A stretch of 64,000 bases of DNA from Aplidium turbinatum (GCA_918807975.1 OU964919.1:18184001-18248000); one strand, 5' to 3'; positions 46,101 through 55,214 are shown, counted from the first letter of the stretch. The notes: generated by a model not told the origin, from the letters alone. Translations and numbers: made by a program.

Positions 46101-47679
46101 GAAATCCTGTCAACGTCCCTGCCGGTACGGTAGGTTTATAACAACATGGAAAGCTGCAAGAAAGCTGTTCTGCCAGAGTGCCAGGTAGGCTAGCTTTAAT
46201 TATTTACACAAGTAAAAAATATCTTTAAAAAGTCGGTTTGCACGTTTCTTTATGACGTTGACTAAAACGTAGAATTTAAGAAACAGAATTATGTCGTCAG
46301 AACGTTAGTTTAAACGTGGTGTTACGTCACGCTACCATATTAGTTGGAATACGATGCTTTCGTTTCAACTTACTTCTACGCAATTCAATACTGCATTGAA
46401 GCTGTCTGCATTAGGCCTACCAAGCATTGATAGCGATTCATGTCTACTACAGACTAGAATCTAGATGTAACGCCATACAAAGGCAAGGCACGAATGGTTA
46501 GTACGGATTAGTGATGCAAGCCGCGCCGCGCCGCGCCGCGTACGCGGCCGCTTTTGACTTTTTCGCCGCGTGCCGCGCCGCGCCGCGTGGAAGGTTGAAA
46601 TGACAAAGCCGCGCCGCGCCGCTTGCCGCGTAAACTTTCAAGAAATTAATTTTTCGTAAACGTAAACTTTCAAGAAATTGAACTTTCGTAAACGTAAACT
46701 TTCAACTTTTCAAGAATCAGCTATGAAACTTCAAATTTAAATTGGAAACACGGATCAGTTATTTTTCCCTTCGGAAACCCTAAGATGGAAAGCTATGCAA
46801 ATGCAAATTGCAAATGGCTTGCAGTTGACAGGGTTTTAGGGCTTGCTTGTCAGGGAAGCTGTACGAATGTTTTTGGTTAGTAGCCTAGCTGATAAGCTCA
46901 GTTACCAGGCTATAGGCCTAGCGCAACTACCGCATTATTTACTATATCAGTTAGCCCAGTGAGTTCAGGCTATAAGTTTTACTCTTGTGTGTGTAGTTCA
47001 TATAGCCACTGGCATTATAATTGCATTATTGCTTACAAAAAGTGTTCAAAAGTCCTGATACTGGATCCAGGAACATTCTATTTGTCTTAGTTTGTATTAT
47101 GTCTTAGAACTTAGATGCATTGCTGATAAGAGAATATGATCTGGTTAGCCTGGCCAATTAGTGCACAACTGTATTGGTACTAGGTTACCAGTTATATGCC
47201 ATGGATGCTTTTTCCTACAATTGACTTTCTAAACAATAACTCGTTAAAATATTTTCTTTTAATTTTGTAATTTGCGGTGTGCGGTGCGGTGCAGTGTCAA
47301 AGTTCCAGATAAATTGCGGTGTGCGGTGCGGTGCGCGGATAGATGAGTCAGTTGCGGTGCGGTGTGCGGATAAAAATTTTGGGTTCGCTGCATCTCTAGT
47401 ACGGATTGCGTAGTGCGGTAAGTGAATACGTTATAGTTACTACTTAACTCAGTCAAGCGTGGAAAAGTAGCCTACATCACATTAAATGATAAACCTGCTC
47501 TTAAGCAGCAATTTGCTTACCCATCCTGCATCCCTAACAGCTTTAGGAAGTGCCAGCACCCCGCTTCCTGTCATCTCACCCGTGATAAAAAGCACAGATG
47601 TTGCAACTGTTAATCCAGACTTTGAAAGAGCAGCATCAGTTTTCTGCAAAAGAGGTGCAGTAGGAGAATGCGTTACCAT
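37138..47679 (-). CDS. AAAP-family amino acid transporter (SLC32/36/38 type), nine exons
   Basis: Exons, 5' to 3': 47679-47521, 43669-43506, 42817-42721, 42313-42222, 41480-41353, 40783-40577, 39109-38903, 38296-38104 and 37300-37138. They total 1410 nt (469 residues), all phases close, and donors are GT. The N-terminus carries [19 protein letters not shown], the first membrane helix signature of amino acid/auxin permeases. It is followed by [79 protein letters not shown] and [15 protein letters not shown]. About eleven membrane helices are expected, and the family moves amino acids with protons or sodium. It most resembles the invertebrate AVT/SLC36-like branch; substrate and membrane are unknown. 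An in-frame TAA precedes the ATG, supporting the start. Intron 1 (3.85 kb), intron 4 and intron 6 are filled with hAT insertions. Confidence 0.92.
37301..38103 (-). other. Transporter intron 8
   Basis: Contains the 3' part of a family A SINE (37385-37515) near its 3' end and otherwise no recognisable element. Confidence 0.7.
37385..37515 (+). mobile_element. SINE family A, 3' fragment
   Basis: GGTGACCAGGCCTTGCGTCT, then GCGAAACTGCCAGGATTAAG and a tail AAAATTCAATCAATC match the last 130 bp of the family. Confidence 0.75.
38297..38902 (-). other. Transporter intron 7
   Basis: 606 bp, AT-rich, no recognised element. Confidence 0.6.
39282..40509. mobile_element. hAT-type element in transporter intron 6
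   Basis: Ends CAGTGGCGTATCCTGG and CAGGGGCGTATCCTCA (reverse complement of the right) are flanked by a perfect 8-bp duplication GATTTTGG at 39274-39281 and 40510-40517. G-rich subterminal sequence (CTAGGGGGGTCCGGGGG) lies near the left end. No transposase is recognised. A second element (39757-40166) is nested inside. Confidence 0.9.
39757..40166. mobile_element. hAT-type MITE nested in the intron 6 element
   Basis: Ends CAGAGTTGCCAGACTA and CGGAGTTGCCAGATTA (reverse complement) with GCCAAAA units match the MITE family at 712. The flanking octamers CAACAGAG and CGACTGGA do not match, so either the boundary or the duplication has decayed. The next 40 bp form a CGCTTCCAGCGA-type hairpin belonging to the host element. 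Confidence 0.7.
40784..41352 (-). other. Transporter intron 5
   Basis: 569 bp rich in TAGGCTA/TAGCCTA heptamers (about 40879-41000). No bounded element. Confidence 0.55.
41520..41971. mobile_element. hAT-type MITE in transporter intron 4
   Basis: Ends CAGTGATGTACGCGTATGC and CAGAGGTGTACGTAGATAT (reverse complement of the right) are flanked by CCTACCGG (41512-41519) and TCTACCGG (41972-41979), an 8-bp duplication with one difference. Both subterminal regions are packed with short GCGTA/TACGC and ACGTC repeats. Its ends match those of the larger hAT at 49782-51448, so it is probably mobilised by the same transposase. Confidence 0.87.
42314..42720 (-). other. Transporter intron 3
   Basis: 407 bp without a recognised element. 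Confidence 0.6.
42818..43505 (-). other. Transporter intron 2
   Basis: 688 bp without a recognised element. Confidence 0.6.
43855..43975. repeat. Short degenerate tandem repeat
   Basis: Units of about 27-45 bp sharing ACTTCAGC, a TCAG(A/G)TGGTAAA block and a variable GTACCGGGCC insert occur three to four times in a row inside transporter intron 1. Confidence 0.5.
43992..44651. mobile_element. hAT-type MITE with CAGGCTTGTCCATGGGA ends
   Basis: Ends CAGGCTTGTCCATGGGA on both sides (one inverted) are flanked by a perfect 8-bp duplication GTGATTTC at 43984-43991 and 44652-44659. Subterminal TCCCATCCCAT and CCATGGGATTCCC units are repeated. A fragment of another hAT type lies inside (to 44463). 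Confidence 0.9.
44345..44463. mobile_element. Fragment of a second hAT type inside the MITE
   Basis: Its outer end reads, in reverse complement, CAGTGGCGTATCCTGGTTG, identical over 19 nt to the left end of the element at 39282, and is followed inward by a G-rich GGGGGCATGCTCCCCCAGG block. The other end is missing, so its left boundary is approximate. Confidence 0.65.
44957..45928 (-). mobile_element. hAT transposon, Buster-like, degenerate
   Basis: Ends CAGTGCTACTCAAAC on both sides (one inverted) are flanked by a perfect 8-bp duplication CTCTAGCG at 44949-44956 and 45929-45936. Subterminal GTACCGG units are present. A transposase C-terminal relic lies on the minus strand at 45097-45375. Confidence 0.92.
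45097..45375 (-). pseudogene. hAT transposase C-terminal dimerisation fragment
   Basis: The frame contains [20 protein letters not shown] and [20 protein letters not shown], the conserved ZBED5/SCAND3-type C-terminal block. The ends of the gene are missing. Confidence 0.85.
45937..46508. other. Part of transporter intron 1 between two hATs
   Basis: No recognised element or exon. Confidence 0.45.
46509..47398. mobile_element. hAT-type element with GCCGCG / GCGGTG minisatellite ends
   Basis: Ends TAGTGATGCA and TAGAGATGCA (reverse complement of the right) are flanked by a perfect 8-bp duplication GTACGGAT at 46501-46508 and 47399-47406. The left subterminal region (46530-46628) is almost pure CCGCGCCG units; the right (47272-47372) is TGCGGTGCGGTG units. 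The 650-bp middle is AT-rich with no recognised frame. Confidence 0.88.
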
Positions 47680-47888
47680 ATGTCTATTAATAACACGTTG
47701 CACAGTATAAATGGCTTACTTTAGATTAAGTTAGCTTTATTTTTCTTTGTTAGTTTGGCTCCATTATAAAATATCGATGCATTGTCATTTATTTCAGAGG
47801 CATAATTTACATCAAAGACCCTATAAATAACTCAGACTGGGACATTGTCACATCACAAACGAATAGGCTACATGCACATTCAACATTG

Positions 47889-48140
47889 TCCGCCCCGATT
47901 GTTGAGTTAAGTGCCGACTTTGTGAACAAAAAATACCTCAAGATCACGCAGCGTTGGTTCGCACCTCATGGTGTGAACTTGAGAAATAGTTTATAAGCTT
48001 CAACAAAAGAAAACTTCGTTCTGTTTATTTCGGTTACGGGCCCTGCGTCAGTGGTTCAAAACTTTTACAGGTATGCAAAACTGCCAGCAATAACCTTTCA
48101 GAGAATTTTTCAGTCCGAGGATACAGCAAACCAACCAAAC
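47889..48140 (+). mobile_element. tRNA-derived SINE, family A, with decayed head
   Basis: The head starts TCCGCCCCGATTGTTGAGTT and has a weak B box TTGGTTCGCACC. The body retains TTTCGGTTACGGGCCCTGCG, CAAAACTGCCAGCAATAACC and TCAGTCCGAGGATACAG. Some internal sequence is missing relative to 28384-28674. Confidence 0.72.
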
Positions 48141-48750
48141 CCTTTTTATTTAAAATTATTTCCTGTAGCTTTGTTTAACATCGGTTACGGGTCTACTACA
48201 AATATGCTGCAGCTATAGCAAGCTTCATCATGGAGTCACAAAAAAACTCTTTTCATAAAGTCAAGATATCTTACCTTTTCATTTCGAAAAGAAGTAGGAT
48301 TGTCAGCAATAAGTTCAAACTCCTCCTGCATTTTTTGATGTTGTATGTATTTGGAAATTTTTTTAAAGTCAATATTTGTAATTTACATACAAAATGACAG
48401 TTCTTAAAAGTTTGACAAAGATAAGTTTATAAATAATTTTCAGCTCAAACTGTCTGTTCATTTGTTTTGAATTATTAGTTTATCAAGTTCAGTTTTTTAT
48501 TTTAGAAGCCAACTCAAAAAAAGTATGATAAAGCATAGGCTAATTCTTTTAAAATTGACTCTAAGCGTTCAGAGAAAAATATCTCATACGTCAACAACTG
48601 ATTCAAGCAGATAGGCTACCTTTATAAAAAAAAAAGCCAAAACAGAATTTGCGTGTTTGCAGTGCCAATATAAAATTGGATTAGTTTACAAATTATTCTG
48701 TGCATAGTCAAATTTATCTTACGATTTTTCATTTTATGTATAGCAGATTT
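48141..48750. other. Intergenic spacer
   Basis: No gene or bounded element recognised. Confidence 0.4.
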
Positions 48751-48794
48751 AATTCCTGATGAGGACACACGTACGTGTCGAAAACGTTTGAGTT
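48751..48794 (+). ncRNA. Candidate hammerhead ribozyme core (Penelope/retrozyme type)
   Basis: The core CTGATGA is at 48756-48762. Stem II is GACAC (48764-48768) with GTGTC (48775-48779) around the loop ACGTAC, followed by GAAA at 48780-48783. Stem III would be a single A-U pair over a CG loop, followed by UU, and stem I pairs AATTC (48751-48755) with GAGTT (48790-48794). All invariant hammerhead positions are present. The minimal stem III is typical of hammerheads in Penelope-like elements, which are active mainly as dimers. No Penelope coding sequence was seen nearby. Confidence 0.5.
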
Positions 48795-49314
48795 TATTTT
48801 ATTTAATTATGTTATATTTTGTGCGAAATAAAGTATGTTAAACCCGCTAAAGTTACTATGTTTTATTTTTCTATGGTTCAACAAAGCAAACTCTCTACCA
48901 AAGCTTTAAATTATTCTGTTTTCAAAAAAAAATTAGGCTCATACGAAAATAATCTTCTTTGTTCTGTCACACCCACTGCTGCTTTCATCCAATCAAAGAA
49001 ATAACACAAATGACATTTTCACCTCAATAAAATCAATACACAAGCTTCCCTTTGTCGCAAGTAGATCAAATTTCAGATAATTGGCCTACTTAATTGTTAT
49101 CTAACCTTTTACCTCTTTGGTTTGTTATGTTATTTTTACGTTTGAAGACAATAAATCAACTCAATAAATTCTAATTCTGGTTAGCCTGCTATTGAAGTTA
49201 TAGGCATAAATGTAATTAAATAACACACAGGCATTAATGCGAAAAAGTTGGTATTTATTAAAAAAATGTAAACAAAAGCAATATTTTAAATATATTTTGC
49301 AAGAACGCTAGGGT
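48795..49314. other. Intergenic spacer
   Basis: No gene recognised; may be the body of the element that carries the hammerhead-like motif. Confidence 0.35.
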
Positions 49315-50203
49315 CCAATTAAAATCACTCATAGACTGGAAGCGCTACAGTACGGCACAATTACCAAGCAATTCGCTAAGGAGCTTCTTTCCCTAGAAAC
49401 TATCAATCTGGACAAAGCCTATCAGGACTTCCGTGACTTCACCATCCACGCCGCTAAAAAGTGCATTTCTCGTGGCTGTAGATAGCTCCACATACCGTGC
49501 TGGGATAAAGAATGGAAGCTTTCTTCTACATCACACAAGCGTTTATTTGCAACGCATCACACTCAGCGGTCAGCAAACTGATTATAAGAGGCTTGATAAC
49601 AACAGACGAAAGCGGTCGGAAGAGACTGTTCAAAACATCGACTTTACCCATTCCAGTCGTAAGGCATGGACCACGATCAACAGTTAAACTGACATGTCCC
49701 GACAACCGCTTAGACAACGCCCTATCAGGCTATCACAGCCAACATCATCGCATCACCACTCGTTAACAATGGGGGTATATCCAGTGTTGTACGCGTCATT
49801 GAAATAAATTGACGGCATCAGCGCGAATTGCCTAAAAACTTTACGGCGTAAAGTACTGCGTAAGCTCTTAAAGAAATTGACGGCGTCAGCGCTAATTACT
49901 AGCGCTATTTCTTGCCAGCGTCTCATAAAACGGAAATATTTCAACCAAGTTTAGGATAACAATAGCTATAAATAAAGAGCAGGTATTATGTTTTGAGACT
50001 GTATTTTAATGAGCTGCTTAGTCTATTAGTTATTTCCTTGCAGAAAAACAAACATTTTAAAACTTTTGTCTGACAATCTGCTGCGTTTGGGACGCATAGT
50101 CGCATATTGTCCTTTCCAAGTGAAAACATGCGTTCCACAGCAGCGCTGGTTGGTATTGGTGTGTTGTATTTCAAAAACAAGTTGAAAACGTTTACTCGGA
50201 AAG

Positions 50204-50965
50204 CAGTGGCGTAGCTAGGGGGGCGGACCGCCCCGGGCGGCACGTCTGGGGGCGGCACTTTCAGACAGGACGTTTTTTGTTTGTTGATAATGCAAAAGTA
50301 CACGGAAAATAAAAGTAAACAGAATGGCAACGTTCAAAACAGTGGCGTAGCCAAGGGGGTGGGGGTTACAACCCCCCCCCCTTTGGCACGCGTGTGACGT
50401 CACAATATTGAGAATGATGCTTTCAGTCTCTATGTCTCTAAAACAAAGTTTGCCTAATTTTAAACGAAACTCCATTAACAGAGCAAGTTTTGCCAGTACC
50501 AAACATTCAAATATCTCAGCCAGGAATTAGCAACAAGAAAACATAAAGACTTAGCTTTATTAGGTTACCGAAAAATGCCCAAGAAAATATGATCTTATTC
50601 TTTTGCTATGCCACCGGACAGCACCATTTTACAGGAATATTTATATCAAGGGATTTATACCCACACTTTTGTTGAAAATGCTCTCAGAATGCACCAAATC
50701 CAAAGTAATTTTTCAAAACTTTTTGGGGGAGGCCCCCCAGACCCCCCGCCGCTGGATGTCGTCTTTCGCGAAGACGCCGTCGGGCTTCGCCCGCCGGCCC
50801 TTAACCCACCTCCTTTCAAAATTCCTGGCTACGCTACTGGCTCAAAACATAGAATAATTTCACTTTAAATCAATTAAAAAAATTTCATTTTCACATGCTT
50901 TTTCTTGAAGGGGCGGCAAAATCTGAATCCGCCTCGGGCGGCACATTCCCTAGCTACGCCACTAT
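50204..50965. mobile_element. hAT-type element nested in the 49782-51448 hAT
   Basis: Ends CAGTGGCGTAGCTAGGG and ATAGTGGCGTAGCTAGGG (reverse complement) are flanked by TCGGAAAG and ACGAAAAG, an 8-bp duplication with two differences. Subterminal GGGCGGC units occur at both ends. Another element (50340-50839) is inside it. Confidence 0.78.
50340..50839. mobile_element. Innermost hAT-type MITE
   Basis: Ends CAGTGGCGTAGCCAAGG and CAGTAGCGTAGCCAGGA (reverse complement) are flanked by GTTCAAAA (50332-50339) and GCTCAAAA (50840-50847), an 8-bp duplication with one difference. G- and C-rich blocks lie just inside both ends. It is third-level nesting in the LINE. Confidence 0.87.
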
Positions 50966-51464
50966 ACGAAAAGGTCTCACTTTTCCAAGCGTGCTGTCAT
51001 AGTTTGCATGTATAAATCTTTTAACGAGGTCCACTGCACCAACATCGCTCTTTTCAGGGGCATAGAGCTCTTGAAATAAAGTATCTTCAACGTCCGCGAT
51101 GCCATTCATGGATTTTTCGCTTTCTGTCCCTCATCCCTCGTTTTCAATCAATAGCCTACATCACCATTTGGTGAACATTCCAGGAGCCATTCCAACCAAC
51201 GCAAAAGCCGGTAATTCGGATGAGTCGGGCTGGCCAGAATACATTGTGAAACTCTTACTATGAAGCGAAATTTTCCATGAAAAAAAAAATGACGCATAGC
51301 GCTTGACGCTTAAAATTGGCAAAATAGTTGACGGCGCTATCACTTCCGTCAACTGAAAAATAAATTGACGGCGCTAACCTCAGCGTCAACAAAAAGTTGA
51401 CGCCGTCAAATGACGCCGTCAAATTGACGGCGTCAACGTACAACACTGGGTATATCCCTTAGGG

Positions 51465-52806
51465 CAGTGGTTCCCAACCGGGGTGCCGCGGCACCCTGGG
51501 GTGCCAATTGCAATGCTCAAGGGTGCCGCGAGATATTGCAATACTGCGGCCCATTATTTATTTTAACTTTAAGCCGTTAAGTGTGGAATTTATTTAGTTT
51601 AACTCTAATCCCCGGTAAGCCTTTGTTTTCTAACCCAGGAAAAACAGCGTGAAAGAGATTTGGACTCGTTGCTGTTCTTTCCATAAAAACGTTTGAAACG
51701 CATCATTATTGCCGGGTTTCATGATTTTATTTTGCGTTTCACGGCGCACAAAGTCAAATTGCAGTGATAGAATATCGGATTGTGTGACCCAGCACGATTA
51801 TAAAATTGTACGATTGTTTGCGAACCAGTATAAAATAGGAAACTTTTTCATGGGGGATACAAGCACGATACATAGCTAATCGAGAAAAGGCTAAGTTATA
51901 ATTAATTTGTTCTTTATACTTATGAATATATTTTGTGAATTGCTTTGCGATTACAATTGGATCTCCAAATTAGTGTACCGGTAGGCTATTTAGTAGATAT
52001 CTTCGACCATTTAAATAACGTAAATGCCAAAATGCAGGGCAAAAACGAAACTTCGTTAACTTCAACCGATAAATTGAAAGCACTGAGAGAAAAACTGCAA
52101 ATGTGGTTCTTAATAGTAGAGAACGGAAACCTTGACATGCTTTCACACTTCTCTGAAATGAAGAACAAAGAAGTTGTCTCACTAATAAGTAACTCGGCAA
52201 CTAAAATTATTGGAAGAAAAAATCGAGAAGTATTTTCTCAGCTTGTCCTTTTTAAATTACGCATGGGTGAGAAATCCATTTTTACTGGACTTTCATGTTG
52301 TTTTGAATCTTAAGAAGAAGAATTAATTGACATTTGTAACGATGGAAATTTTAAGCTTATGCACAAGCAGATGCCTCTCGACGAGTTCTGGATAAAATTC
52401 AAAATTAATATCCTTGCGTTGGAAAGAAAGCTATTGTTTTTTTGCTGCAGTTTTTCACGTCATACAAACATATGCATACAAACATACATACATACAAACA
52501 TTAACAAACATAAAAACGAAAACGACTGCTCATAGTCGAGGAAGAAATGTGGGTGGCTTTATCGAATGTGCCTCCAGATATTAAGGGACTTTGTGCAAGA
52601 AGTCAAGCCCAAATTTCACACTAACATTTGAATAAATAGCCTACATTTATTTACGCGCTCTATACTGTACAACTCATTCTGTGTTATTTCATACAGTGAT
52701 TTGAAATACAGAAATCTCATAAAATTGACCCAGTTTTGCCAGGGTGCCGCAAACTATTTATCTCTTTGATAGTGTGCCGCAAGGTCAAAAAGGTTGGGAA
52801 CCACTG
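51465..52806 (+). mobile_element. hAT transposon, Buster-like, degenerate
   Basis: Ends CAGTGGTTCCCAACC on both sides (one inverted) are flanked by a perfect 8-bp duplication CCTTAGGG at 51457-51464 and 52807-52814. GGTGCCGC units mark both subterminal regions. A transposase relic is on the plus strand at 51945-52450. Confidence 0.93.
51945..52450 (+). pseudogene. hAT transposase C-terminal half, decayed
   Basis: The 122-codon frame contains GYLVDIFDHLNNVNAKMQGK and LREKLQMWFLIVENGNLDML, matching the YLADIFxxLNxLNxxLQG and KLxxWxxxVExGN segments of ZBED5/SCAND3-type transposases. After a stop, MPLDEFWIKFKINILALERK continues the similarity towards the C-terminal block. Confidence 0.83.
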
Positions 52807-53587
52807 CCTTAGGGGATGAAAGCGGGGCTCGCCAAGTAGCTAAGGAAGTGTTTGAATTGTGGAAGATTCCAACACAATCTGATTAAAATATAAGCTAGGC
52901 TATTCCGAGATTTCACCCACGAAAAATTTCAACCTGCTCCGAATATTCTTAAGTCATAAAAAGCACCCGTCCCAGATCATGTAGCCTACGGTATGCCCGG
53001 AGTTCATCCTCCACGCTGGCAAAGCACTGAAATCCTTGCTGCACGCTTTCCTCTCCTTCTACCTGCACCACCTAAATGCAGTAGGTTACTCAAAGCCTGG
53101 AGACGAGCTGACGTCATGGCCATACAAAAGTCCAACAAACAAATCTCTTGATAATGCTAGGAGCTATCGTCCTATCTCACTCCTATGCATCCCTTATAAA
53201 ATTCTCGAACGGCTCATCCATACTCGCGTGGATCCAATCATAGTCATCGACCACTTTTACCGCCAGAGCAAGCAGGTTTTCGCCGTGGCCGATCAACTGT
53301 GGAACAGGTCACTCACATGAGCCAAGCCATAGAGAATTATAAGAAAAAGGCTGGTGCCGTGTCCATTGATCTCACTGTTGCATATGACACAGGGGCCTTG
53401 TTTGCAAACTTCTTCCAGACAGGCACATAGTTACAATAATTATAAAGCTTGTCTGCAACGCAGCTTCACTTTCACCATTGGTCGTGGACGAAGAAGCAAG
53501 CCAAAATGCCTCAAAGATAGCATCCCACCGGAATCCGTCCTGGCTTCACGCTTTTTAATGTTTCCATCCATGACCTTCCACCTACAA

Positions 53588-54332
53588 CAGTGGTTCTTAA
53601 CCAGGGTTCGATCGAACCCCTGGGGTTCGACAAAGCTGTTTCAGGGGTTCGGCGCGAACGTCCTCTGAAACATTAACACATGGCCTATTGAAACTGAATG
53701 GTACATCAGAGAATATTTTTGGAAAATATTGTCCAGCCGAAACTTCATTGCGGCATACAGGATGGTAAATAATCTCTATTTTCTCAAAACATGAATTTCC
53801 TCACGTTTGCTTTTTGCATGGAACGGTAGAAGCAGGGCTCTCACTTTTTGAGGAAAATTGATTTCTATTTTCAATTTTTTCAACAACAGCAGATATAAAC
53901 AGTCCATACTTGGATTACATTATCGAGCCTCAAGAAAGCAAGATGCAAAAAAAAACTTCAACACAACAAACTTTCAAGTGCCAACAAATAGAAAGTTATC
54001 TTCTTATTACAAAAGTTGCCCTTGAAGTTCTCATGCCATTCGTAACTAGGCTACTTATTTCTGCGAGCATGCGTTTTCTATTCTGGTGGATGTTAAAGTA
54101 AAAAAACGAAACCGGCTTGCATGCGAAAATGAAATGAGAATTGCTGTTTCCTAGACAAAGCCTCGAATCTCACTATTGGTCACAGAAAAACAACAACAGA
54201 AGTCTCATTGATACAGTAATGTTTACTATTAAATGTGGTAGATTTTCGTGATTCAGCGAAAATTTGGGGTTCAACGAAAGCTTGCTGATTAGTGTAAGGG
54301 TTCAGAAGGTTAGTAAAGGTTAAGAACCACTG
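53588..54332. mobile_element. hAT, non-autonomous, inserted in the LINE palm region
   Basis: Ends CAGTGGTTCTTAACC on both sides (one inverted) are flanked by a perfect 8-bp duplication ACCTACAA at 53580-53587 and 54333-54340. GGGGTTCGA units follow the left end. No transposase motif is recognised. Confidence 0.92.
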
Positions 54333-54639
54333 ACCTACAACATCTAAACTTTCAGCCTATATGCCGACGATCTGGCTATAGTGCACAACTGCACATGAAT
54401 GCTTCGAAATAGCCTCCACTGATAAGAACTCCAAGACAGACTACCTCTACAAGTAAAAACTCAAGCTCAGCTAAAGTAAAACGGTGTCGACTGCTTTCCA
54501 TCTGAACAGCAGGGAAGCAAAGCGTGAGTTGAATATCAATGGAGACATCTTACCCTTTAACCCCACACCAGTGTTGGTTTGGACAGAACTCTCACACACC
54601 ACAACACTTCGCAGACACGTGATCGAGCTCGGCACCTGA

Positions 54640-54790
54640 TTGATATCTGATTTTGAAAATATTTTTCTTCGGATTGAGAAAACCCTCATAAGGTTAATCC
54701 TGGCAGTTTTGCATGCTCACACAATCATGAATCACTGACGTTAGCCTGGTCACCGTCCAATGGGTAGGCTACTGACAGTGAATTTTCCAC
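54640..54790 (-). mobile_element. SINE family A, 3' half
   Basis: TTAATCCTGGCAGTTTTGCA, then ATCACTGACGTTAGCCTGGT and TGACAGTGAATTTTCCACTTGC follow the family order. The 5' half may be the piece at 55215-55285, with other sequence inserted between. Confidence 0.65.
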
Positions 54791-54957
54791 TTGCTGTAAG
54801 CAAGTCTGCAGGTTAAATTGTTTCATTGACTATATTGAGCTAACCGTTGGCGTATTTGTGAGTCGCTGCTGCAGATGGAGTGTTTCATGCAAGTGATATT
54901 TTGAGCGTTCTTCTCGAAACATTTCTTATAGAAATTAAATTGAGTAAACGTTTTGTC

Positions 54958-55045
54958 GTCGGCAGCGTGGCCTATTGGTTTAAGGGTTAGGAAGGTAGTG
55001 ATTTCAGTGACGTGGGTTCGATTCGCAACCTTGCCATTACTCCTT
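54958..55045 (+). mobile_element. tRNA-like SINE head
   Basis: GGCAGCGTGGCCTATTGGTT carries an A box-like motif, and GTGGGTTCGATTCGCAACC a good B box. The acceptor stem only partly pairs (GGCAGCG against TTGCC), so it is a SINE promoter or tRNA relic, not a working tRNA gene. Confidence 0.55.
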
Positions 55046-55214
55046 TTTCTTCTTTAATTACCGTACCAAACAAAGTTCAAAGCAAGAATCAACTCTCTGG
55101 CTGAGTACTAAAAGGGCCACAATGACCACAGAGAGCTGGTTCACTGTCCATTGTGTCCAATGTACTGTAAAGTGTCTACAGGTCAAAACACTCCGTTTAC
55201 TGCAGCGACGTAGC

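Larger units (their letters stand above)
49995..51135 (-). pseudogene. hAT transposase relic, interrupted
   Basis: Downstream of the interruption (about 50185-50030) the minus strand encodes [20 protein letters not shown], the C-terminal hAT dimerisation motif (usual form NTPLPSSAAVERLFS). Upstream of it (about 51100-50975) it encodes LFQELYAPEKSDVGAVDLVK. The insertion at 50204-50965 separates the two. Nothing of the N-terminal BED finger or the catalytic core is recognised. Confidence 0.8.
49782..51448 (-). mobile_element. hAT transposon with CAGTGTTGTACG ends and GACGGCGTCA subterminal repeats
   Basis: Ends CAGTGTTGTACG on both sides (one inverted) are flanked by a perfect 8-bp duplication GGTATATC at 49774-49781 and 51449-51456. 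Subterminal TTGACGGCGTCA units crowd both ends. A transposase relic on the minus strand is itself interrupted by the element at 50204-50965. Confidence 0.92.
49315..54625 (+). mobile_element. Jockey-like LINE carcass split by three hAT insertions
   Basis: LINE sequence survives at about 49315-49781, 51449-51464, 52807-53587 and 54333-54625. The first part holds the linker before the reverse transcriptase (DWKRYSTAQLPS). The third has ARSYRPISLLCIPYKILERL, then a Jockey-type palm start VSIDLTVAYDT. The last has LNSREAKRELNINGDILPFN, matching the LINE scrap at 29984-30310. Several stops and frame changes make it inactive. The insertions are 49782-51448, 51465-52806 and 53588-54332, each with its own 8-bp duplication. 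Confidence 0.85.

Noticed and set aside
47680-47703. Extending the transporter start to a GTG at 47703
   Set aside because: GTG is not a normal animal start, and an ATG follows eight codons later at 47679.
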